A DNA stretch of 64,000 nt. It comes from Halopseudomonas sp002296055. GTDB lineage: Bacteria; Pseudomonadota; Gammaproteobacteria; Pseudomonadales; Pseudomonadaceae. Both the position numbers and the translations under genes were made by a program. Under the pieces are notes generated by a model. It did not search any database. It was given only the letters and a program-made list of their open reading frames with translations, and was not told where the DNA came from. Below, in pieces: positions 55,212 to 63,465 of the stretch (position 1 is the stretch's first letter; the number at the start of each line of letters is the position of its first letter). The stretch lies in the NCBI RefSeq assembly GCF_050876985.1, contig NZ_JBPAPP010000001.1. One strand, written 5' to 3'.

Positions 55212-55622
55212 TTACAGTTGCATGCGGTAGGCTTGCTGCAGCCGCGGCTGTTGCCAGCGAGCTTCACTTACCTGACGTGCGCGCCCTATGTGCAGTTGGC
55301 TTGCATCCACGCTAACCACCCCTGGGGTATGTAACGCGGTGGCTACCGCGACGCGCTTGTCACTATCGGCCGGCACCATGCCGCTGAGGCTTACAACGCC
55401 CTTGTGGCTGCTTACCCGGATGTCGATTCCGGCCGTGTTACCATGCCAGGCGAGCCGCGATTGCAGGGTGCTGACAATGCTGGCGTCGTCGGCGGATTGA
55501 ACTATCGTGGCCTGATACCGCTCCATGCTAGGGGCGGGGTCGTCTGCCTGGGTGCTCATAGACACTGAGCACAGCAGGGCGGTAGACAGGCTCAGCAGTG
55601 CGATGGGTTTGGCGCTGCGCAT
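55212..55622 (-). CDS. BON-domain periplasmic protein
   Basis: 136 residues with a signal peptide (cut near STQADD) and one BON domain (about 40-110): ASIVSTLQSRLAWHG, IDIRVSSHKGVVSLSGMV and TPGVVSVDASQL. BON domains occur in OsmY-type stress proteins and are thought to contact membranes. It is divergent from algB across 244 bases and upstream of the small membrane protein gene. Confidence 0.85.
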   Translation of the reverse strand: MRSAKPIALLSLSTALLCSVSMSTQADDPAPSMERYQATIVQSADDASIVSTLQSRLAWHGNTAGIDIRVSSHKGVVSLSGMVPADSDKRVAVATALHTPGVVSVDASQLHIGRARQVSEARWQQPRLQQAYRMQL

Positions 55623-55763
55623 GACGGTTATCTCCAGTCAATATCCGTATAAAGGCTCGCTTTTGGCTGACCTTTTCTGGTGTTGTACGCTTACTGGAGC
55701 AAGCAGCGTGCCAGTGTTTTTTTGATTTATAAATCCTTATAAATCAGTTATTTAAAAGTTTTC

Positions 55764-55821
55764 TGCAAATTGTCTTGCATGCAGTTTGCAAGATGCGCCG
55801 CAGTGGGTCATGCAATTTGCA
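55764..55821. promoter_or_regulatory. Nested dyads upstream of algB
   Basis: TGCAAATTG at 55764-55772 and CAATTTGCA at 55813-55821 are exact complements, and TCTTGCA at 55773-55779 pairs with TGCAAGA at 55787-55793. The block lies 46-103 bases before the algB start. AT-rich direct repeats TTATAAATC precede it. It could be an operator region; no sigma54 promoter with proper spacing was found. Confidence 0.35.
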
Positions 55822-55866
55822 CGACGGCCTGCGGCAGTATCAGTGGCCTCGGAGATAACAAGCGCT

Positions 55867-57213
55867 ATGGATGCAACTCAAAGCAACGGACGTATTCTGC
55901 TGGTAGATGATGAACCAGCCATTCTGCGTACCTTTCGCTACTGCCTGGAAGATGAGGGTTATCAGGTCGCAACGGCCAGTAACGGTATGCAGGCCGAGTC
56001 GGTGTTGCATAACCAGGTCTTTGATCTGTGTTTTCTGGATTTGCGCCTTGGTGAGGAAAGCGGTCTTGATGTGATGGCCCGGATGCGTGCCATCGCACCC
56101 TGGATGCGTGTGGTGATGGTGACCGCGCACTCGGCTGTCGATACTGCGGTAGACGCCATGCAGGCTGGGGCGGCGGATTATCTGGTCAAGCCCTGCAGCC
56201 CGGATCAACTGCGTATGTCTGCGGCCAAGCAGCTCGAAGCCCGCCAACTGGCAGCGCGGCTGGAAACCTTGGAAGAGGAAGTACGCCAGACCCGCGTCAG
56301 CCCTGACTCGCAGAGCCCGGCGATGATGGCGGTACTGGAGACGGCGCGCCAGGTAGCAGGCACCGATGCCAACATTCTGATCCTCGGTGAGTCTGGCACC
56401 GGTAAGGGCGAGCTGGCTCGCCTGATTCATGGCTGGAGCCGCCGCGCGAAGAAAGAGTGCGTGACCATCAACTGCCCGTCGCTGAATGCGGAGCTGATGG
56501 AGAGCGAACTGTTCGGCCACACCAAGGGTGCCTTTACCGGCGCCAGCGAAAGCACTATGGGGCGGGTCAATCAGGCCGACGGCGGGACACTGTTCCTGGA
56601 CGAAATTGGTGACTTTCCATTGACCCTGCAGCCGAAGCTGCTGCGTTTTATCCAGGACAAGGAATATGAGCGTGTCGGTGACCCGGTTACCCGTCGCGCC
56701 GATGTGAGGATTCTGGCGGCCACCAATCTTGATCTTGCTGAGATGGCCAGGGAAGGGAGGTTTCGTGAAGACCTGCTGTATCGCCTCAACGTGATCACCC
56801 TGACGTTGCCGCCGCTGCGAGAGCGTACCGATGACATCCTGACCCTCGCAGACCGTTTTCTGGCCGCCTTCGTCAAGGAGTACGCGCGTCCGGCCCGAGG
56901 CTTCAGTGACGCCGCCCAGAACGCGCTGCTCAACCACGGCTGGCCGGGCAACATCCGCGAGCTGCGTAACGTTATCGAGCGGGCCAGCATCATTTGCAAC
57001 GAAGAGCGAGTAGATGTGGCGCACCTGGGTCTGGGTGTGGAGCGGGACGATAACGCCGCACCACGGGTGGGGGCCAATCTCAGTCTGGATGAATTGGAGA
57101 AGGCGCACATCGCTGCCGTGCTGGCTGCCAGCCCAACGCTGGAGCAGGCTGCACGTACCTTGGGGATAGATGCCTCTACCCTGTATCGCAAGCGTAAGCA
57201 GTTTGGCCTATGA
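55867..57213 (+). CDS. algB: AlgB-like sigma54-dependent response regulator
   Basis: 448 residues from the ATG at 55867 (MDATQSNGRILLVDDEPAIL). The receiver has phosphorylatable Asp58 (LCFLDLRLGEESG). The AAA+ domain carries Walker A GESGTGKGE, the sigma54-contact loop GAFTGA and Walker B GGTLFLDEIGDF. A Fis-type helix-turn-helix ends the protein (EQAARTLGIDASTLYRKRKQFGL in blocks). Length, ending and pairing with a KinB-type kinase match AlgB of P. aeruginosa, which controls alginate, virulence and light responses there. Overlaps kinB by 4 bases. Confidence 0.88.
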   Translation: MDATQSNGRILLVDDEPAILRTFRYCLEDEGYQVATASNGMQAESVLHNQVFDLCFLDLRLGEESGLDVMARMRAIAPWMRVVMVTAHSAVDTAVDAMQAGAADYLVKPCSPDQLRMSAAKQLEARQLAARLETLEEEVRQTRVSPDSQSPAMMAVLETARQVAGTDANILILGESGTGKGELARLIHGWSRRAKKECVTINCPSLNAELMESELFGHTKGAFTGASESTMGRVNQADGGTLFLDEIGDFPLTLQPKLLRFIQDKEYERVGDPVTRRADVRILAATNLDLAEMAREGRFREDLLYRLNVITLTLPPLRERTDDILTLADRFLAAFVKEYARPARGFSDAAQNALLNHGWPGNIRELRNVIERASIICNEERVDVAHLGLGVERDDNAAPRVGANLSLDELEKAHIAAVLAASPTLEQAARTLGIDASTLYRKRKQFGL

Positions 57214-58985
57214 AGCTGCGTAGCCAGCTGTTTCTCAGCAGCAGTGCGATGCTGACGGTAGCTCTGGTCGGCCTGCTGGTAGGGATGTTTGGGGTGCTCA
57301 GCCTGACCCAATCGCAAAGCCTGACGGTAAGTAGCAATATCGGCATCCTCAAAGCCACCATGGGCATGCGTCAGGAGATCGGTCGTCAGGTCACCTTATT
57401 ATTGGCTGAGCGCCTGGATCGCTCGGCCTTGACCGAGTCGGATCAGCGCTTTAAAGAGTGGCTGACGGTAGCCGGCGAGCAGGCACGTACCGATATTGAT
57501 CGGCAGGCGATCAGCGAGATCAGCCGGGCCTATCAGGTCTATGATCAGGTGCTGCAGCGCCCGACCACATTACGTCGTGACCTGCTTGAAGACAGCACGC
57601 TGAGTATCAATGTCGCGGCCATGCGTGACCGTATCAACGAGGTGCAAAACCGCTACCTGGAATACGTTCAGGCGGCTGAGGAGGCAGCCCATCAGCGGGC
57701 CTGGCTGATTGCCGTACTACTTGGGCTAATTGGTCTGGCGGTGTTGTTACTGGGGCTGTTGACGGCCCACAGCATTGCCCAGCGCTTCGGTCGGCCGATT
57801 GAGAGTCTGGCCCAGGCGGCGGATCGTATCGGTCAGGGTGACTTTAATGTGATGCTGCCGCTGTCGCCGATCACGGAGGTTGCTGCGCTCAGTCGCCGCT
57901 TTGGTGCCATGGCCGAAGCCCTGAGGCAGTTCAAAAGTACCGACCTGGAAGCCCTGCAGTCTGAGCAGCGGCGGCTGCAGGCCGTGCTCGACAGTATTGA
58001 TGACGGCTTGCTGATTCTGGATCAGGACGGCGACGTTGATCACTTCAACCCGGTAGCCCGGCGCCAGTTGAACTGGGACTCGCGAGAGCTGGGGCAAACC
58101 CTCGGCCAGGCCATGGGGCGCCCCGAGCTGGATGAGCAGGTGCGCGAGGTGCTGGCAGGCAACGCTTTCAGCAGCAAGCAGGAAGACCTGGCCGTGCAGG
58201 TAGCGGGTGAAACCCGTCTGCTCGACTACAGCCTGACCCCGGTTGTGCGCAATGACAGCTGGGTGCAGGGCGCGGTGATGGTGCTGCGCGACGTGACTGA
58301 CCTGAGGGCCTTTGAGCGCGTGCGGCGCGAGTTTGTGCTGCGTGCTTCCCATGAGCTGCGCACGCCCGTCACCGGTATGCACATGGCCTTTGCCCTTTTG
58401 CAGGAGCGTTTGCAGTTCACCCCGGGCAGCCGCGAGCAGGACCTGTTCGATACCGTAGATGAGGAAATGCGTCGGCTGGTCGACCTCATCAATGATCTGC
58501 TCAATTTCTCGCGTTACCAGAACGGGCTGCAAAAGCTGGAGCTGGAGCCCTGTGATCCAGCGGAGCTGGTATCGGCGGCGGTTGATCGCTTTGAAACCCA
58601 GGCCCAGCAACAGGGGATCTCGTTGCACTCGCACATCGATTCGGAGGTGCCGGTAGCCAGGCTAGACTGCCGCCAACTGGAGCGTGTTCTGGATAACCTG
58701 CTGGCCAATGCCCTGCGGCATAGCAGCGTCGGCGGCAGCATCAGTGTCGCGGTACGGCGTAACGGCAAGCGCGTGGTGTTCAGCGTGACGGACACCGGTG
58801 AAGGTATTCCCTACAGCCAGCAGAACCGCGTGTTCGAGCCCTTTGTTCAGGGTGGCGGCAAAAAGGGTGGCGCAGGTCTTGGGCTGGCACTATGCAAGGA
58901 AGTGGTGCAACTGCACGGCGGACATATTGGCGTGCAGTCACGCCCGGGAGAGGGCGCCAGTTTCCACTTTGCGCTGCCGCTGTAA
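57210..58985 (+). CDS. kinB: KinB-like sensor histidine kinase
   Basis: 591 residues; ATG within an ATGA overlap with algB. Two membrane helices (about 8-30 and 166-190) enclose a periplasmic, mostly helical sensor domain. HAMP (about 190-245) and PAS (about 255-365) domains follow. The H-box RASHELRTPVTGMHM has His381, and the ATPase has DNLLANALRHS, DTGEGIP and KGGAGLGLALCK. Domain order and length match P. aeruginosa KinB, which acts as kinase and phosphatase of AlgB. Confidence 0.88.
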   Translation: MKLRSQLFLSSSAMLTVALVGLLVGMFGVLSLTQSQSLTVSSNIGILKATMGMRQEIGRQVTLLLAERLDRSALTESDQRFKEWLTVAGEQARTDIDRQAISEISRAYQVYDQVLQRPTTLRRDLLEDSTLSINVAAMRDRINEVQNRYLEYVQAAEEAAHQRAWLIAVLLGLIGLAVLLLGLLTAHSIAQRFGRPIESLAQAADRIGQGDFNVMLPLSPITEVAALSRRFGAMAEALRQFKSTDLEALQSEQRRLQAVLDSIDDGLLILDQDGDVDHFNPVARRQLNWDSRELGQTLGQAMGRPELDEQVREVLAGNAFSSKQEDLAVQVAGETRLLDYSLTPVVRNDSWVQGAVMVLRDVTDLRAFERVRREFVLRASHELRTPVTGMHMAFALLQERLQFTPGSREQDLFDTVDEEMRRLVDLINDLLNFSRYQNGLQKLELEPCDPAELVSAAVDRFETQAQQQGISLHSHIDSEVPVARLDCRQLERVLDNLLANALRHSSVGGSISVAVRRNGKRVVFSVTDTGEGIPYSQQNRVFEPFVQGGGKKGGAGLGLALCKEVVQLHGGHIGVQSRPGEGASFHFALPL

Positions 58986-59016
58986 GCGGCGAGCGATCTT
59001 TGGGCAAAGGCTCTGT

Positions 59017-59202
59017 TCAGCGTTTGCCCATTGAACGGCGGGTACCGCGCGGCGGCATGTGTACGCGCTTGGCATGTGGGTCCATGCCCTTGCCGAGCTG
59101 CGGCGTTGCACCTTGCTTGCTGCTGTTGGCGGCGGCCGAAAACAGGGCGCCAAGGCTGCGGTTGGCAGGAGTGTCGGGCGTGGCGTCAGGCTGATCGGTC
59201 AT
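59017..59202 (-). CDS. Small basic protein of unknown function
   Basis: 61 residues from the ATG at 59202. The first third is acidic and Thr/Pro-rich; the rest is basic, with LGKGMDPHAKRVHMPPRGTRRSMGKR in blocks. No membrane segment or signal peptide. The patterned basic C-terminus suggests a real, possibly nucleic-acid-binding protein rather than a chance frame. It faces kinB convergently and has its back to the MarR-type gene. Confidence 0.5.
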   Translation of the reverse strand: MTDQPDATPDTPANRSLGALFSAAANSSKQGATPQLGKGMDPHAKRVHMPPRGTRRSMGKR

Positions 59203-59323
59203 GGCGTGCTCTGGCTCAGAGGTAAAGGGCCGGCAGTATAGCCGAGTGCAGCTGCGCTGAACTGATCGGGCTGCGGTTTTTTGGCACAATGGTGCCTGAG
59301 CTGTAAATCGATTGAGAGCCGCC

Positions 59324-59791
59324 ATGGTCATTCACCGCAAAAGCAACGCTGCCACTGTCACCCTGACGCCCCAGCATGAGCTGGATCGGGCGCTGGAATT
59401 GCTGCACTTCGGCTTCCGGGGCCTGACCGTTGAGGCAGATATCTATCTGGCTGATCTGGGCCTGTCGCGGGTACATCACCGCGTGCTCTATGTGATCGCG
59501 CGGGCCCAAAACATCACCGTGGGCCTGCTTGCCGATACGCTAGGTATCAGCAAGCAGGCGCTGCACCGACCACTAACCCAGTTGCAGGAGCAGGGGCTGG
59601 TTTTGCATGCCCGCGACCCGCAGCGCCATCGCTTCAAGCAACTGACGCTGACCGAGCGCGGTGTTGAGGTGGAGCACCAGGCATCCAGCCGTGAGCGTGA
59701 GGCGGTAGGCACCGCTCTTGATCAGGTCAGCGAGCAGGGCCGGGACGCCTGGTATGCGGTTATGCAGTCGCTGGCAGACCGGCTGTTGTAA
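59324..59791 (+). CDS. MarR-family transcription regulator
   Basis: 155 residues; the ATG at 59324 is preferred over the TTG at 59312. A winged-helix DNA-binding core is clear: VHHRVLYVIARAQNITVGLLADTLGISKQALHRPLTQLQEQGLV in short blocks, with recognition helix SKQALHRPL and wing ARDPQRHRFKQLTLT. The C-terminal helix aids dimerisation. The target is unknown; the next gene (thioesterase) is convergent and the small basic protein gene divergent. Confidence 0.9.
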   Translation: MVIHRKSNAATVTLTPQHELDRALELLHFGFRGLTVEADIYLADLGLSRVHHRVLYVIARAQNITVGLLADTLGISKQALHRPLTQLQEQGLVLHARDPQRHRFKQLTLTERGVEVEHQASSREREAVGTALDQVSEQGRDAWYAVMQSLADRLL

Positions 59792-59804
59792 CGGCTCTGG
59801 CGAC

Positions 59805-60245
59805 TCAGTGTGCCTCGTTGGCTCGTACCATGAGCGTGGCGCTGGCACGGGCGTAGAGCTTGCCGTCGGCGTCGCGGATGTCGGCGTCGCACACTGCCAG
59901 CGAGCGGGTACGCTCCACCAGCCAGCCGCGGCTCTGGTAGGTTTGGCCAGGTTGCAGCGGGCGCAGATATTTCACGTTCAAATCGACGGTGGAATAGCTT
60001 GCCTCCAGCGACAACGTGGTGAACAGCGCCAGGGCCGCCGCACCATCGAGGCAGGTGGCGGCAAAACCGCCGTGGACGGCGCCGGCGGGGTTCAGGTGGC
60101 GCTGGTCCGGAGTGGCCTCCAGCGTCACTTCGCCCTGTGCGGCGGCGACCGCAATCAGTCCCATGGTCTCGCCAATGGGGGAGCCGCTGCTGCGCCGCGC
60201 GGCGAGGGCCTGCATAATTTCAAGTCCGGTAGCGGGTGCTGACAT
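59805..60245 (-). CDS. PaaI-family hotdog-fold thioesterase
   Basis: 146 residues with the family core NPAGAVHGGFAATCLDGAAALAL, in which the Asn-x3-HGG pattern and the downstream acidic residue form the active site. It hydrolyses acyl- or aryl-CoA thioesters. Start ATG at 60245. Length is normal. It lies 23 bases after the GST gene in the same direction and may share its transcript. Confidence 0.9.
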   Translation of the reverse strand: MSAPATGLEIMQALAARRSSGSPIGETMGLIAVAAAQGEVTLEATPDQRHLNPAGAVHGGFAATCLDGAAALALFTTLSLEASYSTVDLNVKYLRPLQPGQTYQSRGWLVERTRSLAVCDADIRDADGKLYARASATLMVRANEAH

Positions 60246-60268
60246 CGCAATGATCCTTGCAGTTGAGG

Positions 60269-60871
60269 TTATTCGGGGATGCTGCTGCGCATTGACGGGC
60301 GTGCGCCAAAGGCGGCCTGAAATGTCGCTAGGGCAGGGTGGGCACTACGCCAATCCAGCTCCGGCAGGCGAAAGTCCAGGTAGCCCAGCGCACAGGCAAT
60401 GCTGATCTGGGCAGCGCTGAGCTGTTCCTGCTGCAGCGCGGGGCTGGCAGCCAGGGTCTGCAGGGCGGCGTCGATCTTGCGCTGCTGGCCGGCAATCCAG
60501 GCTGGCCACTGGTGTTGCTGGGGACGCAGTGCCCGCTCATAACGCAGGCTCAGGGCGGCGTCCAGCAGGCCATCTGCCAGGGCAATGTCTGTCTGGTGTT
60601 GCCAGTGAGCCTGTCGCGGGTAGAGGCTGTCGTTACCGGCTACCTCGGCCAGGTAGGCGCAGATCACTCGGCTGTCGTACAAGGTTTGCCCGTCATCGGT
60701 GAACAAGACGGGGATTTTGCCAAGCGGATTGAGCTGGCTGACCTGCTGGTTGTGCTCTGTTGGCAGAACGGCGGTGCTGATCAGCTCCATGTGTGGCAGC
60801 AGGTTCAGCTCGTGAGCGGTTACCCGCACTTTGCGCGCAAAGGGGGACGCTGGGGCGTAGAGCAGTTTCAT
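60269..60871 (-). CDS. Glutathione S-transferase family protein
   Basis: 200 residues from the ATG at 60871 (MKLLYAPASPFARKVRVTAHE), which shows the N-terminal thioredoxin-like fold with SPFARKVR as the active-site region (Ser rather than Cys or Tyr) and NPLGKIPVLFTDDGQTLYDSRVI for glutathione binding. The C-terminal helical domain follows. Substrate unknown. The start overlaps the upstream dehydrogenase stop by 4 bases (ATGA), a translationally coupled pair. Confidence 0.92.
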   Translation of the reverse strand: MKLLYAPASPFARKVRVTAHELNLLPHMELISTAVLPTEHNQQVSQLNPLGKIPVLFTDDGQTLYDSRVICAYLAEVAGNDSLYPRQAHWQHQTDIALADGLLDAALSLRYERALRPQQHQWPAWIAGQQRKIDAALQTLAASPALQQEQLSAAQISIACALGYLDFRLPELDWRSAHPALATFQAAFGARPSMRSSIPE

Positions 60872-61917
60872 GTATGTCTCTCGGTGGGCGCTACGGTGGT
60901 GGTGATGCGCTCGCGGACCATGATGCATTTGGCCTGCGGGTCAATCAGGGCTTGCGGGGCGTCGTCACAGGTAATGATCTGCGGACACACCACCAGCGGG
61001 TCGCACTGCTTGCTGTTGACCAGCTCCAGCACGGTGGGGATATGGTGGCGCACGCTGCACACGCCTACTGACAGCGTGACGTTGCGCATGTACAGGTCGA
61101 ACAGGGGGATGCGCGGCGGTTCGAACATGATGCCGATGCAGGAGCAGTGCCCGCCCGGTGCCAGCCCTAGCAGGCCGCGGTTCAATGCCCGTTCGTCGCG
61201 GGTCGCTGCAATGACGACATCGTAGCGTTCATCCAAAGCACTGCTGGCACCGATGTCGACATTGGCGCCACTCAGTTCGGCCAGCGCACGCCGGTAGTCG
61301 TCCGTGTCCAGATAATCGACCTGCGCGGCACCGGCCACGCGCGCCATTTGAACTGCCAGAATCCCCAGGCTTTCTGTCCCGCCTACGACCAGCACGCGGG
61401 CGTCGGCGCGCTGTTGCAGCGGTGTACTGGTCGCCACCCAGGCATCGGTGAGGTTGTCGCTGGCGCTGGCTACCGCGCGCGGGTCGGTGCCAGCCGGCAA
61501 GGGCACCAACATGGCATCGGCAAAGGGTGCATACACTTCCTCGGAGAACAGCCCGCCCCAATGTCCGCCGGCTGGTACGCCATAGGCAGCGTATTTGGTG
61601 ACCGCAGTACAGGCGCTGGACAGGCCCCGCAGGCAGGCGGCGCAGCGTCCACAGGCGATCTTCCAGGGCACAGACACCAGGTCGCCGCGCTGCACGCTGC
61701 TCACCTGCTCGCCAACCTGCAGAACCTCCGCAACACATTCGTGACCAATGGCAAAAGGCGGCTTGAACGGCGTGCTGCCGGCGATCAAGCGACGGTCCAG
61801 ATCACAGCTTGCCGCCGCGATGGGACGTACCAGCGCACCCTCGGTCGAGCGCAGCGTGGGGCTGGGAGAGTCGATCCAGGCCAGCTCGCCGGGGCCTGTG
61901 ACGATAAGTTCTTGCAT
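60868..61917 (-). CDS. Zinc-dependent alcohol dehydrogenase-like protein (MDR family)
   Basis: 349 residues. The catalytic-zinc region reads AASCDLDRR and IGHECVAEV (GHE motif), and the structural zinc site has four cysteines in CGRCAACLRGLSSAC. The nucleotide-binding domain shows VLVVGGTESLGILAVQMAR, with one glycine replaced in the usual GxGxxG. C-terminal part complete. The substrate is unknown; coupling to a GST suggests a detoxification or formaldehyde/aldehyde context, which is inference. Confidence 0.9.
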   Translation of the reverse strand: MQELIVTGPGELAWIDSPSPTLRSTEGALVRPIAAASCDLDRRLIAGSTPFKPPFAIGHECVAEVLQVGEQVSSVQRGDLVSVPWKIACGRCAACLRGLSSACTAVTKYAAYGVPAGGHWGGLFSEEVYAPFADAMLVPLPAGTDPRAVASASDNLTDAWVATSTPLQQRADARVLVVGGTESLGILAVQMARVAGAAQVDYLDTDDYRRALAELSGANVDIGASSALDERYDVVIAATRDERALNRGLLGLAPGGHCSCIGIMFEPPRIPLFDLYMRNVTLSVGVCSVRHHIPTVLELVNSKQCDPLVVCPQIITCDDAPQALIDPQAKCIMVRERITTTVAPTERHT

Positions 61918-61931
61918 GGGCTGGCTCCCTC

Positions 61932-62396
61932 TTAGAGACCGTAGAAGGCTTCGCCGTACTCAATCTGGCCGGCGTTGTTGAAGTCCATCAGCTCGCTGGC
62001 GCGGGTCGGCCCGCTGGCGGTTTGCGCCCGCCACCAGATGTTCAGACGGCAGATCTCGGGGTCCCAGGCAAAGGCATCGACTTGCAGCTCGGGTGCGCTG
62101 AGGCTGCCGTAGGCGCTGCGCCAGTAGCGGGTTATCGCTTCCTTGCCTTGCACTTCGGTCTGGCCGGTCAGGTGCTGGGCCAAGGGGCTGCGCATACGGG
62201 CATCGGGGCTCAGATGCGCTACCACCGCATCGATGTCCAGGCGATTCCAATCGCGTGCCCACTGTTCAACAAAGTGTCCAGCCTGCGCGCGTTCGGCGAA
62301 CGGCGACTTGCAGTCAGCGGCTGCTTCGGCGCTACAGACGGCCAGAGCAGCCAGTAGCAGGGCAGAGTTGCGGCGCGTGATCATGGCGAGGCTCAT
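61932..62396 (-). CDS. Secreted SnoaL/NTF2-like protein
   Basis: 154 residues from 62396 (or 142 from an ATG at 62384). A signal peptide cut near AEAADC, then an NTF2-like fold: FVEQWARDWNRLDIDAVVAHLSPDARMRSPL and ITRYWRSAYGS. The nuclear-transport-factor-2 superfamily includes isomerases and binding proteins, so the activity cannot be told. It lies 14 bases before the dehydrogenase gene and opens a possible four-gene operon with it, the GST and the thioesterase. Confidence 0.8.
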   Translation of the reverse strand: MSLAMITRRNSALLLAALAVCSAEAAADCKSPFAERAQAGHFVEQWARDWNRLDIDAVVAHLSPDARMRSPLAQHLTGQTEVQGKEAITRYWRSAYGSLSAPELQVDAFAWDPEICRLNIWWRAQTASGPTRASELMDFNNAGQIEYGEAFYGL

Positions 62397-62540
62397 CCTT
62401 TTCTGGGGTATCGGGATGAGTGATGCTGACAGGCTGTGAATCTCAGGTCAACAATGTTGTTGTGAGGTGCCGCAGCTTTTCATAAGCGAGCAGGAAGGCA
62501 GGTATACTGGGCCGGTTTTTCTCAGATGCACGGCCACCCG

Positions 62541-62834
62541 ATGTCTATTCCGATGACCCCGATTGTTCATGCCGGTGTTGATACCCTGAGCCTGCGGCAG
62601 CTCGACGTCCTCAACGCAGCGCCCAAAGGCACCACGTTCAAGGCGTTTCGCCGCTGCGAGTCGCAACTACGTGAGGGCGTAGATTATTTTTACCTGCCGG
62701 CAGACGAGCACGCTGAGCTGATCGCGCGGCTTAAGGCGGCTCAGCAGGTTTATGCGACGACTGTTAATCTGCTGCTGCTGACGCGCGTCGGCTACGCCCG
62801 CCTGCAGCAGTTGTTAGCCGATGTGGCCGGCTAA
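62541..62834 (+). CDS. Small protein with ORF6N-like segment
   Basis: 97 residues from the ATG at 62541; an ATG at 62526 would add 5 residues and neither has a Shine-Dalgarno. The middle part LSLRQLDVLNAAPKGTTF with EGVDYFYLP resembles the N-terminal DNA-binding ORF6N module of phage antirepressors, but only loosely. The rest is helical and Leu-rich (VNLLLLTRVGYARLQQLL). The 3' end overlaps the convergent LysE-type gene by 4 bases. Similar short proteins occur in pseudomonads; function unknown. Confidence 0.6.
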   Translation: MSIPMTPIVHAGVDTLSLRQLDVLNAAPKGTTFKAFRRCESQLREGVDYFYLPADEHAELIARLKAAQQVYATTVNLLLLTRVGYARLQQLLADVAG

Positions 62835-63418
62835 CCTAGCAGGCCTAGCCAGCCGGAAGCGGCGAGCAGCGCCCCCATCAACTGATTGAAGCGGCGCAAG
62901 CGCATACCGCCGCGCAGCCACTGACTGGCACTAACGCCCAGCCAAGCCCAGATCAACATGCACGGCACGGCAATCAGGCCGAACACCAGCGCTAGCAGCC
63001 ATGCCGGTGCCTGGGCGCTGTGCATGAATACCCCGACTACTGCCAGGGCGACGGTCCAGGGTTTAGGATTGATGAGCTGCAGGGCGGCTACGGTCCAGCC
63101 ACTCAGCGGCCGCGCTGTGCTGCTATCTGCGCTCAGCTCGACTGGCGCGGTTGCGATCTGCCAGCCCAGATAACTCAGCCACAGCGCTCCGAGCCAGCCC
63201 AGTGCAGCGGCTGCTCCCGGCAGTTGCAGGACAGTGGTGCCTAACCCCAAGCCCACCGCCAGGACCAGCCCAGCCGAAGCCAGGCAGCCGCCAAGCACGA
63301 CGGGCAAACTAGCGCGCCAGCCAAAGCGAGCCCCGGTGCTCATGACCAGCAGGTTGGTGGGGCCTGGCGTGATGGAAGCAACCAAGGCAAAGAGCATAAA
63401 TGGCACAAGTGGCAACAC
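62831..63418 (-). CDS. LysE/RhtB-family amino-acid exporter
   Basis: 195 residues with six membrane helices. The GTG at 63418 is supported by GGAGA 7 bases upstream. The family N-terminus is clear (ASITPGPTNLLVMSTGARFGWRAS), with later INPKPWTVALAVVGVF and WLGVSASQWLR. Substrate unknown, probably an amino acid or its analogue. It is downstream of the AraC-type regulator in the same direction, so the regulator may control it. Confidence 0.92.
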   Translation of the reverse strand: MLPLVPFMLFALVASITPGPTNLLVMSTGARFGWRASLPVVLGGCLASAGLVLAVGLGLGTTVLQLPGAAAALGWLGALWLSYLGWQIATAPVELSADSSTARPLSGWTVAALQLINPKPWTVALAVVGVFMHSAQAPAWLLALVFGLIAVPCMLIWAWLGVSASQWLRGGMRLRRFNQLMGALLAASGWLGLLG

Positions 63419-63465
63419 AGCAGTTCTCCGGTCGACAGGGATACCAGAGCAGTGTGCTGTGCGTT

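Noticed and set aside
55623..55866. Sigma54 promoter before algB
   Set aside because: GG and GC dinucleotides such as GGTCATGCAATTTGC exist, but the spacing is 11 or 12 rather than 10 bases and the flanks do not fit.
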